DNA of 60,000 nucleotides from Cristatella mucedo (taxonomy: Eukaryota > Bryozoa > Phylactolaemata > Cristatellidae), in assembly GCA_009760855.2 (NCBI GenBank), contig WPIO01000016.1, forward strand, positions 1,819,001 through 1,879,000, written 5' to 3'. Both the position numbers and the translations under genes were made by a program. The notes under the pieces are model-generated. The model was not told the DNA's origin and did not search any database. It worked only from the letters and a program-made list of their open reading frames with translations. Positions 35,326-46,153 of the stretch are shown piece by piece (position 1 is the first letter of the stretch; each line of letters opens with the position of its first letter).

Positions 35326-35700
35326 AATAATAATAATGAATTTTATATAGCGCCCTCAGAGAGCTCAATCTCTTTCTAGGCGCTTTACATTTTCTGCAAA
35401 GGAAGCACGATCAAACGGTTAGTGGTAACATGTTCAATAAAAAAATATATAATTCATTTGTATAGCGCCCCAAGAGAACTTAATCTCTATTCAGGCGCTT
35501 CACATACGCCTCGGGGCTCGAGCCCACGACCTCAGCCAGAGCTTGGTCGGGGCAAGCACCTTAACCGCTGAACCAAGAATAACATGGTTAGGGATGACAT
35601 TCACAGGGTCAGCACGCAAGTTTGGTTAATGGCAGCATGCGAAGTGTTAGCATGCATAAGCGCATAAAGGAAGAATCGCAGGGACCCAATAAATGCTGTG
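35326..35700 (-). mobile_element. LINE A 3' fragment interrupted by SINE-2
   Basis: The LINE A tail (ATAATAATAATGAA, then CCCTCAGAGAGCTCAATCTCTTTCTAGGCGC) reads to about 35435. It breaks at a SINE-2 copy and resumes at about 35579 with GAATAACATGGTTAGGGATGACATTCACAGGGTCAGC. Alignment with the copies at 14400 and 32880 shows that the SINE lies within the LINE. Confidence 0.8.
35437..35578 (-). mobile_element. SINE-2 copy (tRNA head, LINE A-like tail)
   Basis: On the minus strand it begins with a tRNA-like A-box segment (GGTTCAGCGGTTAAGGTGC) and a B-box-like GGGCTCGAGCCCC near 35513-35525. Then comes AAGCGCCTGAATAGAGATTAAGTTCTCTTGGGGCGCTATACA, which resembles the hairpin at the 3' end of LINE A. 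A second copy is at 57495-57640. The shared tail suggests that LINE A mobilises it. Confidence 0.75.
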
Positions 35701-35850
<150 letters not shown>

Positions 35851-35854
35851 TAGT

Positions 35855-37021
35855 GTAATGTATCGCCGTCTGTAACTCCACAAAGTCTTAAAGACTATGT
35901 GGGTGTTACGCAGGAGTGTTTTGTATAGCGAACTCACAGCCTAAGCGGCTTTCGGTACGCATTCGGTAGCCAACAGACTTCGTCTCACGCAACAAAGAGA
36001 AAGTGGGAAGCATAGCAGAGTCAGACGAGCAGTTGAGGTAGTGAGTAGCATGGAAGTAGCAGCTTAGGACCTGCCGAGCTAAACCTTCTGTCGCCAACGG
36101 TCTTTAAGCGGAGGAATGAAAAAGCTAACTTATTGTCAACACCGGACCTGAGGGCGCGAAGAGGCTGAAATTGGTTCAGCAGTTCAGCTAGGTACGAAGG
36201 AGCCAAGCCGTGGCGGGCCTTGTGGGTCAGCGTAAGAACTTTGCTCTGTATCTTTTGCTCAGCCGGCATCCATCCTAGCTCTTTCAGCAAAGAAGACACG
36301 TGGTCAAACCTCTGGGGCTTGAAGACTAGCCTTGCAGCCATATTCATAGTCAACTGCAGTGGCCTATTTGCTTTCTTTGGTAGCCCAACCAAAAGGGAAT
36401 TACAATAATCAAGCCGAGACAAAACTTAAGGATCTAGTTAAATCTTTGGCAAGCCACTGAGGAAGACAGCTCCTAATCTTTGATAGGGATCGGACGTAAT
36501 GGCTAGCTGTAGAAGCAGTCTTCTAAATGAAGCTTTTAAAGTTGAGGCAGCTGTCGAAAACGACACCTAAATTTCGAGCAAATGGTGATGGTCGCACAAC
36601 AGCATCACCTATTAGAAGCAAATTAGAGCAAAGCCTTTTAATCAAGGCACATGCTTAGGGTGTCCTATGAGCAGCAGTTCGGTTTTATCGTCATTTAATT
36701 TCAGGAAGTTTTCCGACATCCAGGATCGAATGTCGGCAAGGCAAGCATTCAGTTTCTCAGTGGCTGCAGCAGATTCAGACGGTTTAAATGACAAATACAA
36801 CTGAGTATCGTCAGCATAAAAGTGATATCCTATTCCATGGGCCTTAATCACTTTTCCCAGAGGTTGCGTATAAATGGAGAACAGCAAGGGACCGAGTACA
36901 GACCCTTGAGAGACTCCACAAGTGACCGGTCTCGTGTGTAAGGTCTGACCCCCACACGACACGGATTGAACACGATCAGACAAGTACGATTTAAACCACG
37001 CCAGTGCTTCGTTTGCCAGAC
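35855..37021 (-). mobile_element. LINE B fragment
   Basis: This minus-strand copy of LINE B runs from a reverse-transcriptase [14 protein letters not shown] motif (about 36880-36915) and [14 protein letters not shown] (about 36785-36830, catalytic YADD intact) to the C-terminus and the CCACAAAGTC..GACTATGTGGG 3' hairpin at 35877-35905. Two frame breaks near 36650 and 36420 disable it. The 5' side is cut by a TA/CA microsatellite. Confidence 0.85.
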
Positions 37022-37118
<97 letters not shown>

Positions 37119-37153
37119 TATCTGTATGTGCATATATATACACACACACACAG

Positions 37154-37201
<48 letters not shown>
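37022..37201. repeat. (TA)n followed by (CA)n microsatellite
   Basis: There is a (TA)n run at 37023-37112, a short bridging segment, then a (CA)n run at 37139-37201. Apparent open frames with Ile-Tyr or Thr-His repeats are artefacts of the tract. Confidence 0.95.
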
Positions 37202-37203
<2 letters not shown>

Positions 37204-37289
37204 ATTATTGATTATCTAAATAATAATGTGTGTGTGTGTATTCAGGATGTATATGTGCAGCTGCAGAAGAGCCATAGTCACTCCCGCTC

Positions 37290-37415
37290 GCAATGAGCAA
37301 TAAAGGAAAACCAGCCGCAGGACTCGAGCCCGCGACGTGGTTCCCGTGAAGTGAGAGCACCTTACCCAATGGCTAAGACCCGCGGAACGGTTTTGGTCTG
37401 CCAGCCGCAAACCCA
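37290..37415 (-). mobile_element. tRNA-like SINE remnant
   Basis: The minus strand carries an A-box-like TAGCCATTGGGTAAGGTGC and a B-box-like GGGCTCGAGTCC near 37321-37332, with a tRNA-like hairpin between. It resembles the SINE-2 head but the tail is not recognisable, so it may be a separate family or an old tRNA pseudogene. Confidence 0.45.
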
Positions 37416-38188
37416 GGTGCTCTAGAATGAAAGCTAGTGGTCCAGACGAAGTGGTCGACTTTACCAACTAAGACGGCATTTCCGAAAGCCGGCACGGCTC
37501 CGGCACGGCTTTCGTCTCTTCGGGGACGGGGCTGCACCAATTTCCCACATCTGGCGTCCGCATCGCCGTCCACGTGCGCCTGCCGGCTCCAGCCTCCGGA
37601 CCGGGACGGGCGCTCGCCATTTTTTCGCCGGGAAAAAGTCGGTACCGGGGCTGACGGGACGGTGACGCGATCGAATCTCCGGCGCCGCCACTTTCCGCAT
37701 GGCGGACGGTCGCTAACCGGCTAAGCCGAGCTCGTAGCATGCGAGCGCCCCAGTCGTGTCTCCTCCGCCATCGGCTATGGCTAGTGGATGGGATCGGAGG
37801 AGCGATGGGTGGGAGAGTAGGCGCGGCTGGCTTTTTTCGCGGCCATACTGTTTTTTCGCGGCCATACTGTTTTTTCGCGGCCATACTGTTTTTTCGCGGC
37901 CATACTGCGCCTACTGTTCGCGAGCGTTCGCCACGCGCCAGTGGCGCTATTAATACATTCCCTCGGCGACGTCGCTGCCGCGAGATCGGTGAAGCTTTGC
38001 GGACGGCAGCGCCAGGCAGGAGAAAGCTCTAGAAGCATCCGTAATCCTCTGTAGACGAGAGCTTTTAGATGCTCCCAAGAAACCATCGCGAGGCCTTCGC
38101 ATTGCGGCGGCCGGTAGATCGAGCAGGTCTTCTTTCCCCCCCCCCCGACAGTCAAGCTGATGGTGTCCGCGGTGGCGCGCGACGGGGC
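37416..38188. other. CpG-rich promoter-like region without supported gene
   Basis: Long overlapping frames on both strands are compositional. The most structured part is a 19-bp tandem repeat at 37831-37906. A good splice-donor-like GTAAGTAAAG follows at 38195, so a first exon could end there, but no downstream exon is visible before the AT-rich element begins. Confidence 0.35.
37831..37906. repeat. Four 19-bp tandem repeats GTTTTTTCGCGGCCATACT
   Basis: Four units are head to tail, identical except for the first base of unit 1. Each contains CGGCCAT, resembling the CCAT-centred core of a YY1-type site. The array lies in a CpG-rich block, which favours a regulatory interpretation; this is inference. 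Confidence 0.7.
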
Positions 38189-38311
38189 CATGTTGTAAGT
38201 AAAGTCTCGTTTCAGGCCATTTCTATCTCAAACTTCTCGATGTTCGCTCACGCTCACATCTTAAAGTTTTTCGACGAAAACGTCCTGAAACTAGCCTTTA
38301 CTTACAACATG
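38189..38311. repeat. Inverted repeat, 28-bp arms, 67-bp loop
   Basis: CATGTTGTAAGTAAAG... at 38189-38216 is the reverse complement of 38284-38311 with two mismatches. The hairpin lies exactly between the CpG-rich host sequence and the AT-rich viral element. It could be a small foldback element, a structured RNA, or part of an element terminus. Confidence 0.75.
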
Positions 38312-38416
38312 AATCTATTGCTTACAGTTTTTTCACTCAAACGTTAAACAACAGACTTGTTTTTTATCTATATAATAGTAAACATTGTTTTATTCCCATA
38401 ATAATATAGGACAATC

Positions 38417-38778
38417 ATGTCAGATCTAAGAACTAAATTTGCAAACGACCAACACAATAGAATACTTTTAGATAATGAAAGATTAGAGGTTGTTTAATTA
38501 AATTAGTAAGAATTATAAATTGTTTTCAATTTATAAGTATTTTATTAACTCTTGCAATTACTGTAACTAGCACTTATATATTCAAAAGTGTGATGGCTAG
38601 CTCATGTAGTAACTGTTTTAGGTGGACTAACAACAATGTTAATATTAATTGAAAGTATACTTCAATCAAATTTTGATTGGTTTCAAAGATTGTTGATGCT
38701 TTAGATGATGACAAAATAACTAAGGAAGAATTTAATGAAATAGTTGTAGAACGATTAGATACTCCAGATGAATTTTAA
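38417..38778 (+). pseudogene. Small membrane-protein-like remnant of the element
   Basis: An ATG at 38417 follows the motif AATATAGGACAATC. Its frame breaks after 27 codons, and a second frame continues through a hydrophobic stretch (INCFQFISILLTLAITVTS, one likely membrane segment) to an acidic C-terminus ending at 38778, with two in-frame stops. It has no recognised family. It converges on the integrase gene. Confidence 0.35.
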
Positions 38779-38779
38779 T

Positions 38780-39747
38780 CTACTTAATCACTTGAAACTC
38801 CTCTCTAACAAAACTTCTCTTAGCATCATTTACGAAAAAACGAACTGGTTGTTCGTTTAATACCATTATTCTAACCATAGTACACTTAGTGAAGCTCCAT
38901 ATTGCGTCTGTAGCTCTTCTTTTTTCATATTCTTCTCCACCTGGTTCTAGTAAATATCTAACAGTTGTTCTTAGTTCTAACAATTTTTCTTGTTCTCCTA
39001 CTTTTCTATGGTATTTAGATTTCTTTAGATTTATTATTTTTTTATTGCTTTAGAAGGTTTTTCACCCGTTGTTCTTGTAATACTATTATTTAGATACTCA
39101 ATAATCTTTGGTAAATTATAAATAACTCTTTAGTTTTACTATTGTTTTAATGCTTTAGGTTTTTCACCAGCTGTTCTTGTAATACTATTCTTTAGATAAT
39201 CAATAATCTTTGGTAAATTATAAATCCACTCTTTGTTTCTGTTATATTTTCCTATATTAATACTTTCTAATTCTTTTTCATATTGTGCAACAAACGCTCT
39301 CTCAGCTACTGTTATATTCATTCTTTCAACTAATGCAACACTCTTTTTACTTGTACCTTCTATAACACGTGTTTTATGTTTTTTCATTTCTTTTGTGAAC
39401 TATCCTTTAAACTCTGATCCTGGATCTACTGTTATATTCTTTGGCCATTCTAAAGGCCCTTTTGTATAAATGTCTATTATTGCTTGTGTTACTTCTTTAG
39501 AAGACTCTGTTTTAAGTGGTCTTGAATCTTTATATCTACTAGCAACATCAATAACACTCAAAGCATATTTATATCCAGAATCATTTGGCATATATAAAAT
39601 GTCTGCTTGATGATTTTCATTAGGTTCAACAATATTAAAGAAACCTTGCGGAATATCCGTAGGTCTTGGTTTGAATACTTGACTTATATATGAGTCAGGA
39701 TTGAATTTACTTTCTTTTTTCTTTCTTTTAGAGTTAAAAAATGACAT
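38780..39747 (-). pseudogene. Maverick retroviral-type (rve) integrase
   Basis: The DDE integrase inserts the linear element into host DNA. Reading leftward from the ATG at 39747, the catalytic core has the first Asp in HQADILYMP, the second in VDPGSEF, and the Glu in ALVERMN, 33 residues after it (close to the usual D35E spacing). The triad is intact. The C-terminal SH3/chromo-like part (RRATDAIWS...FVREEFQVIK) ends at 38780. Breaks are an in-frame TAG right after GSEFKG (about 39406) and a 105-bp tandem duplication (39046-39255) that knocks the C-terminal part out of frame. It shares a compact divergent start region with a plus-strand frame at 39758. Confidence 0.88.
39046..39255. repeat. 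105-bp tandem duplication inside integrase
   Basis: The segment starting TGCTTTAG at 39046 is repeated from 39151 with about 85-90 percent identity by eye. Both copies encode the NLPKII..NSITRT.GEKP stretch, and one carries a 1-nt deletion. It is internal to the integrase C-terminal region. Confidence 0.8.
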
Positions 39748-39757
39748 TATATAGAGA

Positions 39758-40262
39758 ATGGAAATATTTTGTGACATGTGTTGAAATACATTTAATGAAG
39801 TTTGAATATCTTGAATCAGGTCATCCTTATTGTAAACCACCAAAAATAAAGTGACCAAAACAAAAGTAGGGAATTCGTTGCGATATCTGTGATCTTGATA
39901 TGAATTAAACTGAATTTGATTCTAGTCTTATGCGTAATGATACAAGTATAATTTGTTCTTACTGTAACATAAATTCTAATAAGTATACTAAAGAGAAACC
40001 AATTAAATTATACTCTTTAGTAAAGAAATACTTAAAAAAGGATGTTCTTAAACTTCATGTTTACACCATTGTTTAGATCATGAAGCTATTTGTGTTATTT
40101 CAAAAATATTCCCATTAGTTAAAGGTAAACGTAAAGCAACTAAGTTAAAAGAGTTGATTGTTCTAATAGTTCACCTATATTTCTCAGGAGTCTACATAAT
40201 TAACCAAGAGGTTTACCTTGAAATTTTCAAGATTGTCAATGAAATAATAATTTGTTGGTAAT
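39758..40262 (+). pseudogene. Possible decayed plus-strand gene, Cys-pair containing
   Basis: An ATG at 39758 follows TTATATAGAGA. Disjoint frames encode a Cys-pair segment (SIICSYCN near 39960) and a further stretch (ISKIFPLVKGKRKATKLKEL..VNEIIICW, 40095-40260). A zinc-binding or transposase-accessory protein is possible, but no family is recognised. It overlaps the end of the minus-strand tail-fibre-like gene, so part of this call may be antisense shadow. Confidence 0.3.
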
Positions 40263-41046
40263 CTAGTAAAATAAGCGTAATACTTTAAATCTTTTCCACC
40301 ACTTGGTGAAGTATTTATTGCTCTTATCTCAGCTTATACAGCACTAGTATCGCTACTAGGTCTAAGAAATACACAATTACCAGAACCAACAGCCATAACA
40401 CTTAATAACATTATTGGTGGAGCTGTTTTATTAGTCCTTGATTAAGACACTGATAGATTTAAAATAGAATTCGATGCTCTAGGATTCATTGATATCGTTA
40501 TTACTTCTGTTATTTTTTAACTGTTTTATCTACATGATTCTTTGTTGCAACATCACTAGGATTAACAGGATCAGCAAAATTTGTAATTGAATTACCTCCC
40601 ATATTTATATTTCTTGTTGAAGAAAAAGCCTTTAATAATACATCTCTTTTCATTCCACCATTCGTAACGCAATAATCATCATGTAATACAACTGGATTTC
40701 AATTACCAGAGTTCCAATAAGTTGATGGAATAGCAAAGCTATTCATATTTAAATCACCAGTCATTGTATCACCTGATTTTTTAACATAGTTTTTTACCTG
40801 ACTTACATTAATGCCATCAATAGAATTTACTCCTGCACTAAGATTAGTAATAGGATTACCAGCAAGATTAAGTGATGGTCCAGAATTAACTATAAAATTA
40901 GAATCAGCATACGATTTTGTTACTGCATCACTATCATTTACAGAATCAGGTAAATTTATAACTGTATTTCCACCCGCATCAAGATCAGTTAAAATATACC
41001 CATTAATTTTTGAAACATAATGAGTTGAATTAAACATTTTGTTCAT
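40184..41046 (-). pseudogene. Tail-fibre-like repeat protein 1
   Basis: The N-terminal half consists of repeats of the form G-x-I-x-N-L-x-x-P-x-x-x-x-DAVTK-x-YAD followed by KKSGDTMTGDLNMN, the pattern seen in bacteriophage tail fibres and collar-associated fibres. The C-terminal part (GSGNCVFLRP..LPTNYYFIDN) is unique to this copy. There is one frameshift in an A-run near 40515 and three in-frame stops (TGA near 40700; TAA near 40442 and 40342). Three plus-strand relatives lie at 53828-56467. By analogy the product would be a trimeric fibre for host attachment; this is inference. Confidence 0.6.
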
Positions 41047-41217
41047 CTATGTAATTGTTTATTAATACTTAAGATCTTTCTAATACTTTTCTAACTATAG
41101 GTACTATTCTTGAAAATCTTCCATGATCTTCCTCCTCAACAACTTGTATTTCTAATTTTTTATGTAATATTTTATATTATAACCATTACTTTTATTATTG
41201 TTAAATCTACCATAATC

Positions 41218-43952
41218 ACTTATAACAGGGGTGTCCAACCTTGTTGCGTTGGGGGGCCACATTTCAAAAATTTAAAAGGTCCGGGGGCCACATGTAAATT
41301 GGCGTAGTACCGAATCAGAAAATAAGATCGTAATTTAGTATGACTATTACTATTATACTTAAAAAATAAACCTCAATACGATAGTATTTTTTAGCATAAT
41401 TATAATTAAAAAAATAATAAATAATAAAAATTTAATCATGTGTCCTGGAAAATAATTTGATAGATATTATGGCCAATCTTTTACTTTTGAATTTTTATTT
41501 TATTAACATGAAGACAGAAACTTAAAAAACTTACAAAATTACATGACAAGGACTCACATAATATTAATGTCTTCGGATTAATTAAATGCCACAGGTATTC
41601 AATGTCTTCTGCACTGCAGGCATCAATGAGATATTTGACATTGTTTCTGTTTGCCTAAAAAGTCGACATCTGCTGCAACAGTGGATGTGGCAATTCTAAG
41701 GATTCCTGATAAATGTTCATCTGTGAGAACGGACCAAGTCTTTGTTTCACATTTTTCAGTCTGGAAAAAAAAGCTGTTCACATCAATATGTGCTGCCAAA
41801 AAGTGCAATATACCTGCGAGCATGTTTGGCTAGGTTAGGAAAAGACTCTGATGAAACATACTGCTTGTAAAAGGTAACAAGGTCATGCTGATCATAAGCA
41901 GTTTTTAAATTGCTGTCATTATGAATGTCGATTAGTTCGAGTTGAAATTCATCAGGTGCATCAGAGGGATCGATATTAAATGGATTACTAATCATGTTCA
42001 TGTCATCCGCATGTTGTTGGAAATCCTGAAACCTCTCTTCGAATTCATCAACAAGTTTGCTAACAAGAGTGGAGTACTTCATATGAGCCAGCGTTCCAGG
42101 CGATCTTGTTGCTAGTGTTGTGAAATGTAACAGTTTCTTCTGATCTAAGTGTTTCCGGAAAAGTTTCGGCTTTTGCACAAACGCGACAACACACTCATAC
42201 ATTTTATGGACCAGCCGATCCTTACCTTGGAGTTTGACATTAAGATCTGCAAGATGTTTGGTTATGTCCACCAAAAAAGCCAAGTCATTCAACCACTGCT
42301 GGTCATCGAGGAAGCCAACATCTTTTCCCTTTTCTGTCATAAATGTTTTTATTTCGTCCCGAATTGACCAAAACCTGGCTAACGTGTTTGCCCTACTTAG
42401 CCAACGGACTTGGCAGAAACAAATAACACCACAATGATCTATGTGATCCCAACTCTTCAAGGAAAGCCTGAAATTGTCTGTGGTTTAGAGCACGAGACCT
42501 TATCACATTGACTGTTGAAACTACATTGTCCATTACATGTTGCATGCTCAAGACCTTTGCACATAGCTGTTCTTGGTGGATGATGCAGTGATGACTGACA
42601 ATTTTGTGAGGTACTAATTTTACCATTAAAGATACAAATCCATTGTGTCTACCTGTCATTGAAGGGGCTCCGTCTGTGGTTAAACCAATCAATTTAGTTT
42701 CAGGAAAATTAAATTTTGTGAGGACCCTTTTGACCTGATCCAAAATATCCCTCCCCGTTGTAGTGCCTTTCATTGAACATATATCCAACAGTTCTTCGAT
42801 AATGACAAACTTTCCTGTTACTCCGCGTACAAACACCGACAGTTGAGCCGTATCGCTATTGTCCGTGCTTTCGTCGAGCGCAAGAGAATACAATTCGCAT
42901 TCAGCAAATCTTTTAGTGAGACTTTCTTCTATGTTGGATGCGAGCTCGTCAGCTCTTCTCGCCACTGTTTGATGAGAAAGACTGACTTTCTCTACTTCTG
43001 ACTTTTTTTTCTGGAAAGACCACACCAGTAAACAGCCTGAGGCATTCCTTAACAAGTTCACCATCGGAAAATGCTTTCCCCCGCTTAGCTATAGCTTCAG
43101 CTATTAAAAAAACTTACTTTGGTTGAAGCCTCAGACTTGTTGCTGACTGCTGTATACAATGATTGCTGTCCGATGACGCTCTGTTTCAACGAGTTCACGC
43201 GATCAATTCGAAGTTGAACAGTCAGGCTGTTGTACCTGTCGCAATGCTTTGTTGAAAAACGTCGCTTAACATTGTACTCCTTTGCAACGGCAATTGTTTC
43301 TTGGCATATTAGGCACATTATCCTACCGAAGCGTTTCATTACAAAATAGTCCACAGTCCAAGATGCTTTAAAAAGAAGTCATCCTTCTGCGTCAATTTTT
43401 CGTTTTTTTTCTAGTATTCACATTCGCCGCCATTTTTCTCTGTGAAATAAAAAACAGATCAGTTACGAATTGATTAATTTATATTTTATCACAGCAATAT
43501 CTTAGTATTAGTAAGTAAGTTGAGCAATACGCGTTTTTTGAAAAACCTACCTGACTGATTCCAGTTCGTGCAGCAGCAGCTGAGAAACGCTCTTTTTTCT
43601 ATCCACAGTGTGAAACAGTTAATTCCGCTTGCGGAAGCGTTATAAATGTGATCGTAATGGCGCCGCTGTAGCACATATATATTACCCCTTCACGCCAAAA
43701 TGTTCACATTAAGGCTAGCAAAATAAATCGATTGTTTTACCTTCACGCGAAAATAGCCATTCGGACACCTTCACGCTTCACGCGCGCGTGAAGTACATCG
43801 CAGCGCCTTATATCGCCATTTGTAATGATTAAAAATTAACGAAAAACATGGAGTGACAAATATTTTTGGGATAACGTTGCGGGCCTCATAGAAGACCTCG
43901 GCGGGCCGGGATGTGGCCCGCGGGCCACGTGTTGGACACCCCTGACTTATAA
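41218..43952 (-). mobile_element. hAT transposon with perfect 8-bp target duplication
   Basis: The element spans 41226-43944 (2719 bp). Its ends are inverted repeats beginning CAGGGGTGTCCAAC, identical over 14 bp. It is flanked by exact 8-bp duplications ACTTATAA at 41218-41225 and 43945-43952, the size typical of hAT. The transposase is on the minus strand. Insertion is in the YqaJ-type exonuclease gene of the Maverick, so it is younger than that element. Confidence 0.97.
41623..43433 (-). pseudogene. hAT transposase (GTF2IRD2/ZBED5-like), inactivated
   Basis: This cut-and-paste transposase starts near 43433 with a BED-like zinc finger (MCLICQETIAV...STKHCDRY). The RNase H-fold core follows, with the first Asp in LALDESTDNSDTAQ (about 42855-42895) and the second in LTTDGAPSMTGRHNG (about 42640-42685). 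The C-terminal dimerisation region contains ALFGSTY and the ...LTDEHLSGILRIATS end. Frame changes near 43100 and 42400 and a TGA after GSTY (about 41783) show that it is dead. It resembles the family that gave rise to domesticated vertebrate genes, but nothing here suggests domestication. Confidence 0.9.
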
Positions 43953-44602
43953 TATCAAACTCAAAGTAAAAAAACTTTTCTTCTTTAAGAAGTAGCATAA
44001 ACAATGGCGTTCTAATAGGCATATCAAAATTATAATTAGTAGGTATTCTAACATTTCCTGCTGCTATGTAGTCTACAGGTATATCTTCACAATTCGATCC
44101 AGGAACACAAATCTCAAACTCAGAGTAAAAACATCTACTCAATTTTAATACATGTAATCCAAGTAAACATTGAGCAAGATATTGTTTTGGAATAAATTCT
44201 TCAACTATACTTCTATTCCATAAAAATTTAATCTCAATCAATGTATCTTCATAAATTATTCCATCAGGAGAATATCTGTATACTCCTTCCCTAGTAAAAC
44301 AATCATTTGCATTCTCTATCTTTCTATCAAGTTTCATTTCTAAAAATTTAGCAGCAATAGGTTCAAATACCTTACCAAACAAAATTTGAGGAAATCTCAA
44401 AGGAGAGTTATTAGAAATATATTTTTTTAGTTTTCTATTTGCAATTAATTATATGTCACAATCAATTTGTGATCTAAATATCATATCATTTCCTAAAACT
44501 GAATAAACTTCTGATCCACCAATATTTAATGACATGGATCTTTTCCACTCATCTGGTCCTTGAATAAATTTGTTTGCATTATATCTAGTAGTTATAATTT
44601 AT

Positions 44603-46135
44603 TTAAATATATTTTGCATTATAAACAGCCATTCCTTTACTACAAGTAAAGTTTGAACCATTACCATTAGATGTTAATTCAGCAGTATTCTCACAAATAG
44701 CTAAATAATGAATTAAGATTGTATTAGTTGTATCTAGTAAAGTAGAATTGAATTCAATAGTTACATCCAAACGTGACGTAACTCTAAGAGGTTAATCATT
44801 GTATTGTAAGTCAATAAAATGAATATGATAAAGAGTTAACCATTCTGGATATGTAACACCAGCAGGTTCAGTAACTTCATTAAGTCCAAGATGTTGTTTT
44901 CTGAATATAGTAAAATCCACGTATTCAGTTGAACATTTTCTAAGTTTTGGTGCACTACTTCTTGCAACAGCAGGATATTGTATAGATCCATTAGCAAGTA
45001 CAGTAACATTTTTAACATCACAGAGATTGTAAGTGCATGGATTTCCTGTATAATCATTATATTTATTAAATTTTTGAGCTGCAACAATTAGCCATCTAAC
45101 TTTATCAATTGTGTTTTTTACAGATAGTGTTTTAGTATATTTAGTACCTTGATTCAAACTATTTATAGGAATATTTTCATAAAGTCTAACTCTATAGTTA
45201 AGTCTTATTTTTTAGATCTCTCACTTGAAATATCAGCAAGTGCTCTAATGGTACCATGTGTAACTCCTACAGAAAGTATTCAAAGTCTCATTTTTGACAT
45301 AGCAATTTTAAAGCCAGTCTAAGCACCATCTCTATTAGCTAGAGCAGTTCCTCTAGTAGAGATTGCATTAGCTCAATTAGCAACAAGACCTGTAGTACCT
45401 ATCATAATAGCATCATAATCTGCTCCATCAACACGAGTCATTTCAAGTGTAAAGGAATATTATAAAGAATTTCATTCATGTCAGCACAAAAAACCAGAAA
45501 TTCGTGATAGAGGAAGTGAGATACTAAATGTTCCGGCATTATCAACAAGATTATTTGTAGGAACTCTCCTGTACATGAATGCATTATTTGAATTAGTTAC
45601 TCCAGAAGCAGCAGGACTAGTATAAGAAGAACTGTTTAAAGTCATATCATCCAATGAATTTGCTTCATTTTTTCCATCTAGTTGCAAGTCCTTCAGTCCT
45701 GTTATAATTATTTGGATAACATAGAAGTCCCATAAGTGTTGAAACAGTTCCAATTCCTTGTCATAGTGAAAGGCTTTCAATTTCTTCAGTACCAAGTCTC
45801 ACTCTCATACTACTTAACAACCAAGCACCAGCACTGTTAACAAGTCCTACATCAAGATTACGTTTAGGTGCACCATAAATAGGATTACCATTAGCATCTG
45901 TACAACCTGTAGGAGCTACCAGTTGACCCTCATCAAGTAGAAGATAAGCATCAGGTAGAACATAACACGTTCGCTGTTCATCAGGAACAATGAATGTAAC
46001 TAGTTTACCTGCAATACTATGTTTCATTTCCATTCGTTTGATAAAATTCTCTGTATTGTTAGTATCTTAGGTTATAATTGGGGAAATCAGGATCGCCCAA
46101 TTCAAGTATACTATCAATAGAGGTGCACTTGCCAT
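44603..46135 (-). pseudogene. Major capsid protein (double jelly-roll), frameshifted
   Basis: This protein would form the pseudo-hexagonal capsomers of the virion. Supporting segments are VNSAGAWLLSSMRVRLGTEE near 45790-45850, FSISLPLSRISGFLCADM near 45475-45530 (a hallmark of Maverick capsid proteins) and a MRL-stop-ILSV segment near 45280 that matches a conserved RLW-type position. A long open C-terminal part runs from 45157 to 44792 with a conserved NVTVLANGSIQYPAVARS stretch. Length, about 510 codons, is near the expected size. At least four frameshifts and three in-frame stops (TGA, TAG, TGA) are present. It is preceded by the motif TATATAGAGAAGAA and followed immediately by the exonuclease gene. 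Confidence 0.82.
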
Positions 46136-46153
46136 TTCTTCTCTATATAAAAA

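Larger units (their letters stand above)
41152..44600 (-). pseudogene. YqaJ/lambda-exonuclease-type nuclease, split by a hAT transposon
   Basis: The product would be a PD-(D/E)XK exonuclease of the YqaJ family, a viral recombinase that degrades one strand at DNA ends. The sequence shows an NIGGSEVYSVLG motif near the start, LFGKVFEP, the catalytic SPDGII and LIEIKFLW segments, and YLAQCLLG, in canonical order. An in-frame TAA lies after CDI (about 44448). The hAT element at 41226-43944 interrupts the reading frame; beyond it, the frame resumes for about 21 codons to a TAG at 41152-41154. It lies directly after the capsid gene, with only a few bases between. Confidence 0.75.

Noticed and set aside
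37468-37884. 138-codon minus-strand frame with a repeated N-terminus
   Set aside because: The repeated peptide comes from the 19-bp tandem repeat and the remainder is GC-driven; no domain is seen.
40296-40519. Plus-strand frame LGEVFIALISAYTALVSLL...
   Set aside because: It is antisense to the C-terminal part of tail-fibre-like gene 1, whose minus-strand frame is longer and more coherent.
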